Of a DNA stretch of 64,000 nucleotides, positions 1 to 12,394 are shown piece by piece (the stretch's first letter is position 1; every line of letters starts with the position of its first letter). The position numbers were made by a program, and so were the translations under genes. The notes under the pieces are model-generated. The model had not been told where the DNA came from and searched no databases. It saw only the letters and a list, made by a program, of their open reading frames with translations. The DNA is from Dicaeum eximium (taxonomy: Eukaryota > Chordata > Aves > Passeriformes > Dicaeidae), in NCBI GenBank assembly GCA_013396995.1, contig VWZP01010280.1, positions 62,001-126,000 on the forward strand, in the 5' to 3' direction.

Positions 1-2369
1 AGCTACCTTGGCCTGACCAGTGTGTCAACTGCTTATGTGTCACCTGTGTTGCTTTAGGTGCTGCCTTTTTAAGTACTCTAAAAGCTTGATTTAAAATCCC
101 ATTACTTAAGGTAATAGTTAGTTTAAGCCAACCTGTGCTCTTTGCCCTGAAGTGTACATATAAGTGAGTAAAGCTGTGAGGCAGTTCTAAATGTAGTTCT
201 CCTTCTTTCCCCACCTGTTAAATTACCAGCCTTCATGTCAAGGACCAAATTCAACTCTCAATCACAGTATCAGATACCTTTACCTACACAGAGACCATAG
301 GATTGGCTTATATCTAGCCTATATTCATTCTTTCAGACTGACTGTGTTTGCAAATGAATTGAGGGATGCAACAGAGAAACAGAAGCTGTCAAAGCATTTC
401 TGTAAGTCTAAGATTCACACAAGACAAGTGCAGGGAAGTCAGGCAGGCAACAAGTTGTATTTCACTAGCAGAAAGCACACAAGCTATGTGGGAGCTGCAC
501 AGTTGGTTGGGAGGTGTTCACATTAGCACACGTACCAAAGAAGTTTCTTTTGTCTTCGTAGTATTTGTTTCCATATTTGTCAATTCCTACCAGATTACCA
601 GTCTTCAAATCATTGACCCTGTCAATTATCAAAACAACAGTTTCAGTTGGTGTCCCCTCAGAATGAAATTGTGACAGAGGTTTCTTAAGGGTTAGTAAAA
701 ACCTGTATATATGTATGCAAAGATATTTTGTAAAAAACTATTCAAGCTTATGGATTGCAAAACAATCACCAATACTATAACTAATGTGCACCCCACTGAC
801 AGGATGATAAAAGCCATACAAAAAGGCTTTAGGGGACTCTTATTAAACAGCTCATTATAGTAGAAGATAAAGCAACTCTACAAAGTAACAATTTAACACC
901 CACAAAACCTTAAATACTGTGAGAGTCCCAGAGGCACATGTTAATCCACTCAGTAGGAAATGTTACCATCCTTTTCAACTATTAGTAGCTACTATTTCAG
1001 CCTGAATTGACATTGGAAGTGGTCAGCACTGAAATGGCACAAGAGACCTCACATGTCTGTGTGGGCAGTAAGGTCCAAGAGAGGAACAGTAATAATATTT
1101 TATGCCATTGCAGCTGCTTGCCAAGGAAATACATGCTAAACCCTGAACTATAATTGTTACTTTCTTGCTTTTGTATAATTGTGGAAGATCCATGCATTCA
1201 CCCTGCAACTCTGTGGGACTTGCTGACCCAGATAAGGTATCTACAAGTTTCAACTCTTTACAGAGAACATATTTTAACATTATTGTAGAAATCAATCATT
1301 AAAGTGAGCCTATGATTTACATTCCGGTGCTAAAACCTTAGAGCTAATCAAAGTGTTCTCCCTCTATATTTGCAATTTTGCTTTTCTTTTTACTGACCTT
1401 CATCCCAGGCAGAATTAGATAGGGAAAAGTTTCCTCTCAAAGGTTTTAGTGGCTTATAGTATTATGCACACTCTTAACTGATCCCAAGTAAGAGGAGGAA
1501 TGTGCTCAGATGAAGCTTTTTTGTTGTCTTTTCTCCCAGGGTGTGTGGAAGTGACAATCATTCCAGCAAGTACTTATTTTAAACCTCTGTGGTGGCAGGC
1601 AGAGAGATTCTCTGACACATCTCTCCTCTGTCAAAGAAACACTAAAAGATCTCTGGCTCAACTATACAAGCCTGAGTTCCCAGCTTCAGAAAAAGAAGAG
1701 CCATTTCACAGCTGCTCTCCCTGTCTTGCAAGTGCTCTTATGCCCTTGTCCTGACTTCATGCCCTGAATACCAATATCAGACACTAAGAGGTATTTACGG
1801 CTTCCTGAGAATATTTTCCAGCCAATTTCACTGAATTTTAAGTAAGGAGAATGTTTCCAGCCACAAAGGCTCTTAATAATTTGACTTTATAGCATATAAA
1901 TCTTCTGCAGCTGCCTCAGTGGAAAACATATAGAGAAGAGCAAGGAAATTCAGAGAGTCTCCTGACCTGGGTAAATAATTTTTTTCCAGTTACCAGTGAT
2001 TACTTCTTAAAATCAACTGTTGCAAGAAAGAACAGCTTGATAACACTTCCATTAAATTATTCCTTGAACTGGGATGGATGATTTAATGGCTTGAAAGGTG
2101 AGCAGGAGGCAGCAGCTCCTTGTGGCTGGTGTGGTTATGAGGATCAGGTGTGATTCCCTACCTAGCTAACCTAACTTCAGTCTTCTGAAGGAAAAAAAGA
2201 ACAGCACTGCCCCCAGTCTTGCCCATGCTCTTTTTGTGTGTGGTAGAAAGGTGTCAATACAGCCTGCCATCTCAGACTCACAAAGGATTTCTGAGGAGAC
2301 ATTTATTAAGCTGTGCTTAGGAAGAGGCACTCTGATGACACCTAATACTCAAACTCTTCCACACTTTCA
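1..2369. repeat. Long direct duplicate, copy A (probable false duplication of NDUFA12 intron 1)
   Basis: This block recurs at 4452-6820 with a constant offset of 4451; I saw no difference by eye and the small reading frames translate identically. It stops exactly at the N gap, while the other copy runs on, which is typical of an unmerged contig end. The content is AT-rich and noncoding, with no repeat I recognise. By position it would be intron 1 of NDUFA12 on the minus strand. The start of the window falls inside the block, so the duplicate may extend further left. Confidence 0.9.
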
Positions 2370-3321
2370 NNNNNNNNNNNNNNNNNNNNNNNNNNNNNNN
2401 NNNNNNNNNNNNNNNNNNNNNNNNNNNNNNNNNNNNNNNNNNNNNNNNNNNNNNNNNNNNNNNNNNNNNNNNNNNNNNNNNNNNNNNNNNNNNNNNNNNN
2501 NNNNNNNNNNNNNNNNNNNNNNNNNNNNNNNNNNNNNNNNNNNNNNNNNNNNNNNNNNNNNNNNNNNNNNNNNNNNNNNNNNNNNNNNNNNNNNNNNNNN
2601 NNNNNNNNNNNNNNNNNNNNNNNNNNNNNNNNNNNNNNNNNNNNNNNNNNNNNNNNNNNNNNNNNNNNNNNNNNNNNNNNNNNNNNNNNNNNNNNNNNNN
2701 NNNNNNNNNNNNNNNNNNNNNNNNNNNNNNNNNNNNNNNNNNNNNNNNNNNNNNNNNNNNNNNNNNNNNNNNNNNNNNNNNNNNNNNNNNNNNNNNNNNN
2801 NNNNNNNNNNNNNNNNNNNNNNNNNNNNNNNNNNNNNNNNNNNNNNNNNNNNNNNNNNNNNNNNNNNNNNNNNNNNNNNNNNNNNNNNNNNNNNNNNNNN
2901 NNNNNNNNNNNNNNNNNNNNNNNNNNNNNNNNNNNNNNNNNNNNNNNNNNNNNNNNNNNNNNNNNNNNNNNNNNNNNNNNNNNNNNNNNNNNNNNNNNNN
3001 NNNNNNNNNNNNNNNNNNNNNNNNNNNNNNNNNNNNNNNNNNNNNNNNNNNNNNNNNNNNNNNNNNNNNNNNNNNNNNNNNNNNNNNNNNNNNNNNNNNN
3101 NNNNNNNNNNNNNNNNNNNNNNNNNNNNNNNNNNNNNNNNNNNNNNNNNNNNNNNNNNNNNNNNNNNNNNNNNNNNNNNNNNNNNNNNNNNNNNNNNNNN
3201 NNNNNNNNNNNNNNNNNNNNNNNNNNNNNNNNNNNNNNNNNNNNNNNNNNNNNNNNNNNNNNNNNNNNNNNNNNNNNNNNNNNNNNNNNNNNNNNNNNNN
3301 NNNNNNNNNNNNNNNNNNNNN
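2370..3321. other. Assembly gap (952 N)
   Basis: A run of unknown bases. It separates duplicate copy A from a CpG-rich contig of 268 bases. Long open frames spanning it are meaningless. Confidence 0.99.
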
Positions 3322-3589
3322 CCCGCGCACCGCCCGCCCCGCGGCGCCCCCTCACCCGCAGCCCCGCCGGCGCCGCTTCGCCCGCCCCCGCCCGGCCGCC
3401 CCTCAAGGTGACCCCGCGGGGCGGCGATGGCGCAGCGGGGAGGCCCCGCCGCCCGCGCCGGTGCCGCGTTACCTGAGCAGCTGCAGGATGGCGCCGCGGG
3501 CGCCGCCGTGGCTGCCGATGTGCTTCATCGCCCGCTTCAGCACCTGCACGTACTCCGCCATCTTGGGGCGGGGCGCCGCCCCCCCCCCC
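3322..3589. promoter_or_regulatory. CpG-rich contig around NDUFA12 exon 1 (part of the promoter island)
   Basis: A 268-base contig bounded by the N gap and by a single n at 3590. It is extremely GC- and CpG-rich, unlike its AT-rich flanks. It carries NDUFA12 exon 1 on the minus strand, with the GC-rich beginning of intron 1 to the left. Its first 15 bases equal 8165-8179, just before another single n, so it probably belongs at 8180 between the two halves of the island there. Confidence 0.8.
3473..3561 (-). CDS. NDUFA12: NDUFA12 exon 1 (complex I accessory subunit A12, N-terminus only)
   Basis: First coding exon of NDUFA12 (B17.2), an accessory subunit of mitochondrial NADH:ubiquinone oxidoreductase at the junction of the matrix arm, needed for a stable complex. 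The minus strand encodes 29 codons plus two bases, beginning MAEYVQVLKRAMKHIGSHGG. The human protein begins with the related MELVQVLKRGLQQITGHGG and its first exon ends at a similar point. The start has A at -3 and G at +4. The exon ends CTGCTCAG before a gtaacg donor, splitting an Arg codon. The remaining exons are not in the window and should lie to the left. NR2C1 is the upstream neighbour on the same strand, as in human. The exon sits in a small contig that is probably misplaced (true site near 8180). Confidence 0.88.
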
Positions 3590-4451
3590 NTTTACTTCTG
3601 GTGGCCCAACGCTTTGGCAAAGCATTAACAGGGAATCACAAGTAATACAGAAAATTAGAAGACTGTCTTGACCTGCCCAATCCAGCTGGCAAAATGCTTT
3701 TCTCAATCCAAAAAGCAGTGAGTGCCTCTGCCAGGACAGCGAGCAATAAACATGAATGCCGTTGAACATTAGAGTGATGAGTCCGAAATCTTCTGGTCAT
3801 AGACAAGACAGCTACAACCATGAAATCTTTTTTTTTTTCTTCAATTTTCTGCTTTGTAATATAAGAAAATATAAAGCAATTACACAGTTGGTAATGGTCC
3901 ACGTTATTAAGCTAAATAGTTTACCATTCAGGGGGCACCATGCTTCCATCAACTTCCCAAAAGGTATTTTTGCCATTCATTTCCTCAGTATATATAACCC
4001 ATCTGTGCCGACCTTAAGGAAACAAACAGAAATATCATATTAGGAAAAAAAAATTATTTTCTTATAAAGGAGAGAATTCAGGAAAACCAAAGAAAAACAT
4101 TTTGAGTAATACTATCTACCACAATGGGCACTTATTTTTAAGCCAGTACAGCTTTTATTTTTCCAAGTCTTCTGTATTTCGACTGTTACTGTAGTTTTAG
4201 ATGACTGAATCTCACACTATCACAAGATGGCAAATATTGGCTATTGTATAAATAATGGGAAATAGGAACTTAGAAAATTTTCAGGCAGAGAAATAGGTTT
4301 TGGGGTTTTTTTCCTCCGTTTCGAGAAGTCTTTCCCAATAGGACATTGCCGCTGATAACCTAAGACTAAATTTCAGCTACACAAAACTACCAAGCAACAT
4401 TAGCCAACAAGTGCTTTTCCTGGTTACACTCCAAGTTAACCTACAGTCAGC
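3590..4451. other. AT-rich noncoding stretch after a single-n join
   Basis: The composition changes abruptly at the single n at 3590, from pure CpG island to AT-rich sequence. No gene or known repeat was recognised. If the duplicate model is right, this is NDUFA12 intron 1 and should also occur immediately to the left of the window start. Confidence 0.6.
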
Positions 4452-6820
4452 AGCTACCTTGGCCTGACCAGTGTGTCAACTGCTTATGTGTCACCTGTGT
4501 TGCTTTAGGTGCTGCCTTTTTAAGTACTCTAAAAGCTTGATTTAAAATCCCATTACTTAAGGTAATAGTTAGTTTAAGCCAACCTGTGCTCTTTGCCCTG
4601 AAGTGTACATATAAGTGAGTAAAGCTGTGAGGCAGTTCTAAATGTAGTTCTCCTTCTTTCCCCACCTGTTAAATTACCAGCCTTCATGTCAAGGACCAAA
4701 TTCAACTCTCAATCACAGTATCAGATACCTTTACCTACACAGAGACCATAGGATTGGCTTATATCTAGCCTATATTCATTCTTTCAGACTGACTGTGTTT
4801 GCAAATGAATTGAGGGATGCAACAGAGAAACAGAAGCTGTCAAAGCATTTCTGTAAGTCTAAGATTCACACAAGACAAGTGCAGGGAAGTCAGGCAGGCA
4901 ACAAGTTGTATTTCACTAGCAGAAAGCACACAAGCTATGTGGGAGCTGCACAGTTGGTTGGGAGGTGTTCACATTAGCACACGTACCAAAGAAGTTTCTT
5001 TTGTCTTCGTAGTATTTGTTTCCATATTTGTCAATTCCTACCAGATTACCAGTCTTCAAATCATTGACCCTGTCAATTATCAAAACAACAGTTTCAGTTG
5101 GTGTCCCCTCAGAATGAAATTGTGACAGAGGTTTCTTAAGGGTTAGTAAAAACCTGTATATATGTATGCAAAGATATTTTGTAAAAAACTATTCAAGCTT
5201 ATGGATTGCAAAACAATCACCAATACTATAACTAATGTGCACCCCACTGACAGGATGATAAAAGCCATACAAAAAGGCTTTAGGGGACTCTTATTAAACA
5301 GCTCATTATAGTAGAAGATAAAGCAACTCTACAAAGTAACAATTTAACACCCACAAAACCTTAAATACTGTGAGAGTCCCAGAGGCACATGTTAATCCAC
5401 TCAGTAGGAAATGTTACCATCCTTTTCAACTATTAGTAGCTACTATTTCAGCCTGAATTGACATTGGAAGTGGTCAGCACTGAAATGGCACAAGAGACCT
5501 CACATGTCTGTGTGGGCAGTAAGGTCCAAGAGAGGAACAGTAATAATATTTTATGCCATTGCAGCTGCTTGCCAAGGAAATACATGCTAAACCCTGAACT
5601 ATAATTGTTACTTTCTTGCTTTTGTATAATTGTGGAAGATCCATGCATTCACCCTGCAACTCTGTGGGACTTGCTGACCCAGATAAGGTATCTACAAGTT
5701 TCAACTCTTTACAGAGAACATATTTTAACATTATTGTAGAAATCAATCATTAAAGTGAGCCTATGATTTACATTCCGGTGCTAAAACCTTAGAGCTAATC
5801 AAAGTGTTCTCCCTCTATATTTGCAATTTTGCTTTTCTTTTTACTGACCTTCATCCCAGGCAGAATTAGATAGGGAAAAGTTTCCTCTCAAAGGTTTTAG
5901 TGGCTTATAGTATTATGCACACTCTTAACTGATCCCAAGTAAGAGGAGGAATGTGCTCAGATGAAGCTTTTTTGTTGTCTTTTCTCCCAGGGTGTGTGGA
6001 AGTGACAATCATTCCAGCAAGTACTTATTTTAAACCTCTGTGGTGGCAGGCAGAGAGATTCTCTGACACATCTCTCCTCTGTCAAAGAAACACTAAAAGA
6101 TCTCTGGCTCAACTATACAAGCCTGAGTTCCCAGCTTCAGAAAAAGAAGAGCCATTTCACAGCTGCTCTCCCTGTCTTGCAAGTGCTCTTATGCCCTTGT
6201 CCTGACTTCATGCCCTGAATACCAATATCAGACACTAAGAGGTATTTACGGCTTCCTGAGAATATTTTCCAGCCAATTTCACTGAATTTTAAGTAAGGAG
6301 AATGTTTCCAGCCACAAAGGCTCTTAATAATTTGACTTTATAGCATATAAATCTTCTGCAGCTGCCTCAGTGGAAAACATATAGAGAAGAGCAAGGAAAT
6401 TCAGAGAGTCTCCTGACCTGGGTAAATAATTTTTTTCCAGTTACCAGTGATTACTTCTTAAAATCAACTGTTGCAAGAAAGAACAGCTTGATAACACTTC
6501 CATTAAATTATTCCTTGAACTGGGATGGATGATTTAATGGCTTGAAAGGTGAGCAGGAGGCAGCAGCTCCTTGTGGCTGGTGTGGTTATGAGGATCAGGT
6601 GTGATTCCCTACCTAGCTAACCTAACTTCAGTCTTCTGAAGGAAAAAAAGAACAGCACTGCCCCCAGTCTTGCCCATGCTCTTTTTGTGTGTGGTAGAAA
6701 GGTGTCAATACAGCCTGCCATCTCAGACTCACAAAGGATTTCTGAGGAGACATTTATTAAGCTGTGCTTAGGAAGAGGCACTCTGATGACACCTAATACT
6801 CAAACTCTTCCACACTTTCA
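4452..6820. repeat. Long direct duplicate, copy B
   Basis: Second copy of 1-2369. It continues without a break into 6821-8179 and then the CpG island, so it is probably the correctly placed copy, inside NDUFA12 intron 1. No coding sequence was recognised. Confidence 0.9.
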
Positions 6821-7543
6821 TTTCCCCAGCTCTATTTCTTCTTGAGAACTGTCAGACTAATACCTACAGTCTGAGAAGGAAAACAAAGTGGAGGAAACAA
6901 GCTGGGGGAGGGAGGGGAGGTGTGTGACAGAAAATAGTAATTATACGAGCAGTAAAGCACAAGCCAGGGAAACCATGTAATTGTCTTACTGCCCAACAGG
7001 GACTAAAGCCACTATATGAAAATACTGATGAGGCCTGATCAGCACCTGTGTAAAATGTCATGTTTAACTCTTCAAAATAGATCAATTTAAGAAATAACAG
7101 AAAAAGAAATAACAGAAAAAGGGCCATTATTATATGTTTGGGTCGGGGGAAAGCCTTCAAGAAGGTTCAGAAAGCTTGTCCTGTTTGTTCTAAGATAAGA
7201 AAGCCCTTAATATATAGCAGGAAATTTTATATTTGCAAATTATCCCTATCCCATACTCCTGACTTCCCAATATTGATTTTAAAAAAGGCTTTTTAGCATG
7301 TGGTCAGGCCTAAAACATTTACTGGATACATCCTACTACTTTTCCAGGACTAACTGTAAAGATAACACAGGTTACTGACACCTGACTTCCACCCTACATT
7401 TCATCAAGGATCCAAATGAAAAAAAAAGTACCTTCGTAAACCTGCAGCTCCTATTTGGGAGCAGCTTCAAGCATGCTGTATCACAATTCAAAACACTTGT
7501 CACAAGAAAGAGATGAGATGTGAGTGAGGGAAAAAAGCCAGGA
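6821..7543. other. Noncoding, probably NDUFA12 intron 1
   Basis: AT-rich sequence with poly-A and poly-pyrimidine stretches. No exon of NDUFA12 and no known repeat was recognised. Confidence 0.5.
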
Positions 7544-7760
7544 GAAAGTTTAATGTGGACAAGTGGAAGGTTCTGTAGTTGGGGAAGTACTCAGACATGA
7601 ATGGAAACAAAGGCTACAACTTATTTTGCACAAAATGCCACTGTGGCTGGAGGGTATCCAAAGCTGAGCATAGGTCACTGGTGACAACCCACTGCCAAGG
7701 AGCAGACGTGATCTGTAGTTTGAAGCAAATTAGAATAGAGCCAGCAAGGCAGATGAAGTA
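7544..7760 (+). mobile_element. Decayed CR1 LINE fragment (possible)
   Basis: The stretch 7544-7584 reads in one frame as a degenerate form of the CR1 reverse transcriptase tail motif (F-N-x-x-K-x-K-V-L-x-L-G). The following 150 bases drift away from any CR1 I recognise. Likely an old fragment. Confidence 0.35.
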
Positions 7761-7989
7761 ATTATCTTACTTTGTAAACACCGTGTAAACACCACGGGAT
7801 TTCAGCAGATGCACGGCTTTCAGATTTGTACTGTTCAAGAAAGCCACTGCCAGCCTGAGGTGACCCAGAGCAAAGAGCACGATGCTGTACACAGAAGCAC
7901 CGAGCGCAGCTACAGCAGAGACGGCTGTGGCAACAGCACTACGGACTGGGGCTGGACACCAGCACCACCGGCCGGGGCAACACCGACAG

Positions 7990-8240
7990 CTCAGCACCCA
8001 GGAACCCTCCAAGGTGCCTCAAGAAGAGCGAACACCCGCGGGTCCTGCCTGGGGACCGCTCCGAGCACAGCGCCCACAGCCGCCCGGACACGCCGCCCCC
8101 GGCGAGGCGCTCGGCGGGCGGAGCGGAGCGGAGCGGAGCGGGCTCCTCCCGAGGCCTGCCCGGCCCCGCGCACCGCCCGNGAGCCGCCTCGGGGCCTTTC
8201 GCACGGCCGCTGCAGGCGGCTTCTGATGGGGACACTGCCA
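7990..8240. promoter_or_regulatory. CpG island, probable NDUFA12 promoter, interrupted by a single n at 8180
   Basis: A dense CpG stretch in an AT-rich neighbourhood, with a GGAGC tandem run at 8116-8141. The single n at 8180 marks an unresolved join. The bases before it (8165-8179) match the first 15 bases of the contig carrying NDUFA12 exon 1 at 3322-3336. Inserting that contig here would place exon 1 in the middle of one island, with 8181-8240 upstream as promoter and 7990-8179 as the start of intron 1. Confidence 0.7.
8116..8141. repeat. (GGAGC)n short tandem repeat
   Basis: About five tandem copies of a GGAGC/GAGCG unit inside the CpG island. Repeats of this composition are prone to sequencing drop-out, which fits the nearby gap. 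Confidence 0.85.
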
Positions 8241-11200
8241 TTGGCTCCCAGTCTGCATCTACAGAACAATTGCCTACTGCTTACATGTGAAGGTCAGCAA
8301 CATACAAAGAACTTCAGGATAGAGAGCAAAGCCTCTTTATAATAAGAATATCTACTGACAATCCCTTATTTCACACAAGTCACAAGATCTGTGGTGAGAA
8401 AAGTTACCAAGACTTGGAAGGAAGGAGTCCAGGACTGCCCGGATGAAGAATCAGGGGGCAGGGCAGGTGACATCTCACCCCGTGCAGTCTGCAGGTGATG
8501 GTCAAAGGAGAGTTTGTCGTGTCTTTGCTGGCTTTTCCCAACCCTGGCAGGCTATCAAGGAATGTGCATCTATTGTCTCACCCATGTGTTCACTCCACCT
8601 CTACATCTTGTCTTAGTGCCTTCTCCTGGTTCTGCACCAGCCCGAGGAAAGACCTCTGACTGCCCTGTTGTGGATGTTGGCAGGACTTCACTACCGCTGC
8701 TACAAGGCTGAGCAGGCAAGGTGCAGAAGCTGCTTCCCTGACCTTCACAGGGCTACTGCTACACAGGGCAGGCAAAAAGAGATCCACTGTACTTTGTCAG
8801 AGCAGGCAGGACTTGGAAAAGCACCTGGCAAACACATCATCAGTGCTGCAACCAGTGCTGGCTGATGAGCGGACACCAGCTGCCAGACATGGAAAGGCCA
8901 AGCTGCTGGACACTGTCCCTATTGGAACTGGGGTTTTGGGAAGGGACAAAGCAGGAGGTGGAGTGAAAAATTGAGTAGGTAGTGCTAAACTTGAAAGGAA
9001 AATGAGACTGGGTAAAACCTGTGTCAGCCAAGTTCAGGGTGTGGAAATATATCAGTTTCAATGTAAAGTCTAGTGGTCTGAGTTTCCACTCAAAATTTTT
9101 TAGTTTTAACACAAGGTTTTGTTTTCAAACACAAAAATAGGCCCTGCTGGCTCTGCTCTGTGCTCGAATGACAGCATCTCTTTTGTGACTAGTCTTAGGC
9201 TTCAGTATACTTGTGGCAGGTTATTTACATTTTCACAGTCCAAAGTCTTACAAAATTTATTAAATATATTAAAATTTGGTCAGATAAGTGTACATTAGCA
9301 GGCATAAAAACAGGGAGGAACATATACCATCAGAATTCACTCACTGTCTTGAACTTCATCCACAGAAACCATTATTTTAATATAAACTCCTGATGATTGA
9401 GTGTGAAATATGAAAGAAGTGTAGTTTAAATTAGGAATCCAACTTTGGAAACATTGTATAGGTTCAATGCTTATGCCAGTTTCTAAGCCTGTTCCTGATT
9501 AATGTAACTGGGATAATTTTCACCAACTGCGAGTTTAATTCCATGAGCATATTTCTCTGCTAGCACTGAAATAATATAGTTGTTTGCTGTGGGTTTTCCC
9601 CCCCCAAGAGTTAAAATTATCTGGATCACTTCACTGATACATGTGGCACCATGGTTCTTTGTCTGAGATTACTGAAGAGGACAAGGCATTGTGACACAAA
9701 GCTGGAAGAATGGATCAACTTCTTAATGTGACTTTGATGCTACAGAAAATTTTGTGGAGAATACTTTCTTAGTAGCAGAAACATTTTACAGCATTTTCTT
9801 CGAACTGCATTTAAAATTTTTTTTTGTACTATTTTCTCCATTACGTTAGTCAAGTGAGATCTCCACTGAGGATTTCATTACCTCATAACTGCTGAAGTCC
9901 CATCACATCTACTCAAATTGCTTCTGTCAATGTGTCACTGTGCATGAAAAAGAGAATCTGACTACTGTGTTCAAAAATTCTCCCTGAACTCAGTGCAAAT
10001 GTCACAGGTGAATACAGTAAAATGCAAATCCAAGGATTTACTGGGACATCTTTGGGAGACAGCACTGAAATGCTATCTTGTCACTCAAGGTGCTTGTCAA
10101 ACTCATGCACCCATACAAAATATTTAATCCCTTTAAATTTAAGACTCGTTAGATGTTCGGGTTTTTTTACCCCAAAATTAGCACACTCAACCTCACTTCT
10201 TCAAAAACTCTTGCTAAATATATTTAATGCTGCCTTGTTTTTCTCCTCTAGTTCAAGGACATGTCACAAAATTAGTGCCAGAACTCTTTCAAGCTTAAAA
10301 AAAACCCCTCTCAAGTCTAAACACAAGTAACTGACTTCTTTCCTAACAGACCATAAGAAACAACATACTTTTTGAAAATAAACAAATCCATTTCCTGAAC
10401 GACTCAAAGGATGACACGTAACTTCCCTTCATTTTGTTAGCACACAACCATCTCACTGAATCCTACATTGTTTAAAGAGCTTTATTCAGTGGTACAATTG
10501 ATCTTGGAAAAACTGAAGTTCATATATTCTCAGAAAGTGCAAAAGTCCACTGATCTACAGAAAAATTTAGTGTTTACATTTTACCTTAGAATAACTCTTT
10601 TTATTACATTTGCCTATTCCATTATTCCATATTACTATGGAAAGTCATGTAAATTTACTCTGCAGTGGTTTACAACTGTGGAATATACATTTGCAACAAT
10701 AAATAGAAATCCTTTTCTTAATTAAATTAAGAAAAAATCCAACAGAAGAAAGACTAAGAAATAAGAGCATACTTTGCTCTTATTCCTGCCCCATCCTTCT
10801 AAAACTGCAAAATTCTAGAAGCAGAGTCCAATCCACAACACAAAATCTCCACAATTCAGTGTCCAATAATAATCTAATCCACTCTCTAACCATAGTGTCT
10901 CTCACTTCAGTCTAAACAGCGAAACCTCTAATGCTTTCACTAAAACATTTTTTTAGTCCTATCATCCATCTATATTTCCCAAAAACAGTGGAAAAAGTTT
11001 TTGTCACTTGGGTTCTATTGACTGAAAAAGTCAAAAGTTAGAAGATAACTTCATAGCCTGGAACTAAGTGAAATGTTACCAAAAGAGTATAGACTTCATC
11101 ATTTTCAAAAACATTTCAGTACGTAAACTGTGATAACAGTTTAGCTCTCAAAACCCTAGAATAATAAATGTACTGGCGCTTTTAGAAAACACCTGCCACT

Positions 11201-12394
11201 TTGTGGGAAGTGTCTGGGTTATTCCTCCAGCAGTAACTCTGCCTTCATCTTTGATTTTCCAATGGCAAAATTTTCCTGGTTACAGAGTGAAAAAAAAATT
11301 CCTTTTGGAGCTGTTCTTCAGGCAGCCTTCATTAGCCAAACTACGTGGCTGTTGAGTTTGCTCCCTGGTAAAACCCTAGGACGAAGGAGAACTGAAGTCA
11401 TCATAAAGGAGCTCAGACACCTCATGAACAGCTTATTGGAAGGGATTAGACTGCAGGTCTGCAAAGGACCAAAGCCACAGGGTTGGCTGCTCACATGTCT
11501 CTTGCCAACCAACTTTCTTGTCCGGGGAGTTGGTATTGCCAGGAGGTTCAGAGCATGGAAGTTTGGTTCTCTGGATGTCCAGCAGACTGTTCTGCTGAGT
11601 GAAATGCACTGTATTAGTTCAGGATAACCCATAGTGGAGCAGTTCCATCTGGTTTCTCTGTTGTCACAGGCAAATCCACCACAGAAGTTTAGTTAAAAGC
11701 ATTCCCATAACATCACTTCTGTGCTATCCCTTTTCCCCTAACATTTCACACAGAACACAAATGTCTCCTTATCAGCACCTTCCCTTAATCCAAGCAGAGT
11801 TTACTTGAAAATTATTTGGGCCAGCATTACAAGATAGTTATTAAAAAAATTAGGAAATGCATTTGTTCAACCAGTATCAACAGCAATGAAAACCTTATTT
11901 AAGCATCCAGATGTTGATATTTGAAGATGGTGATGCTCTAGCAGTCCAAATGACTTGCATCTGCAACACAGTGCCTCTGAAGGCACAGTTGGTTCTTACA
12001 TTCAAGCCAAATGCACAACCCTGCATAAAGGGGTTTTTTTCTCATGAAGATTCACCCAAGAGAAAATTGTATTCTGTATTAGTTGTTGTGTACCAGAGTG
12101 AGGGTAGGGCTATCCACAGCATGTATTAACACAAGACTTGGTACACAAGACATGGGAAGAAAAACAAAGCAGTTCATCATAGATGGATTCCTGTCACTAA
12201 ATAGAAATGTTTTTTGGAGTTATTTGACAGAGGTATTAGGAGGTAAGGCAAGACTGGATTCTAGGGATGTTTGTTGACAGAAGAAGTCAAATGCCACAGA
12301 GGTGGTCAAAAGGCTCTGGAAAGTTACTAGCAGAAGAAAGAGTAGTTCATCCGCAGACTGACTGGGGAACAGGGCCCAGTTAGTAGTAGGAGTC
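8241..12394. other. Intergenic, nothing recognised
   Basis: AT-rich noncoding DNA upstream of NDUFA12 and downstream of NR2C1. Several short open frames occur, the longest 121 codons at 11262-11627, but none resembles a known protein and none has convincing splice context. Confidence 0.6.

Noticed and set aside
2236..3769. Long open frames of 337-475 codons across the N gap
   Set aside because: They consist mostly of unknown bases; only the minus-strand exon of NDUFA12 at 3473-3561, in another frame, is supported.
8019..8269. GC-rich frames across the CpG island considered as an NDUFA12-like exon
   Set aside because: None contains the VQVLKR motif; they are Arg/Pro/Ala-rich translations of CpG-island sequence.
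11262..11627. 121-codon frame in the intergenic region
   Set aside because: Composition and overlap with an equally long frame on the other strand look like chance; no homology recognised.
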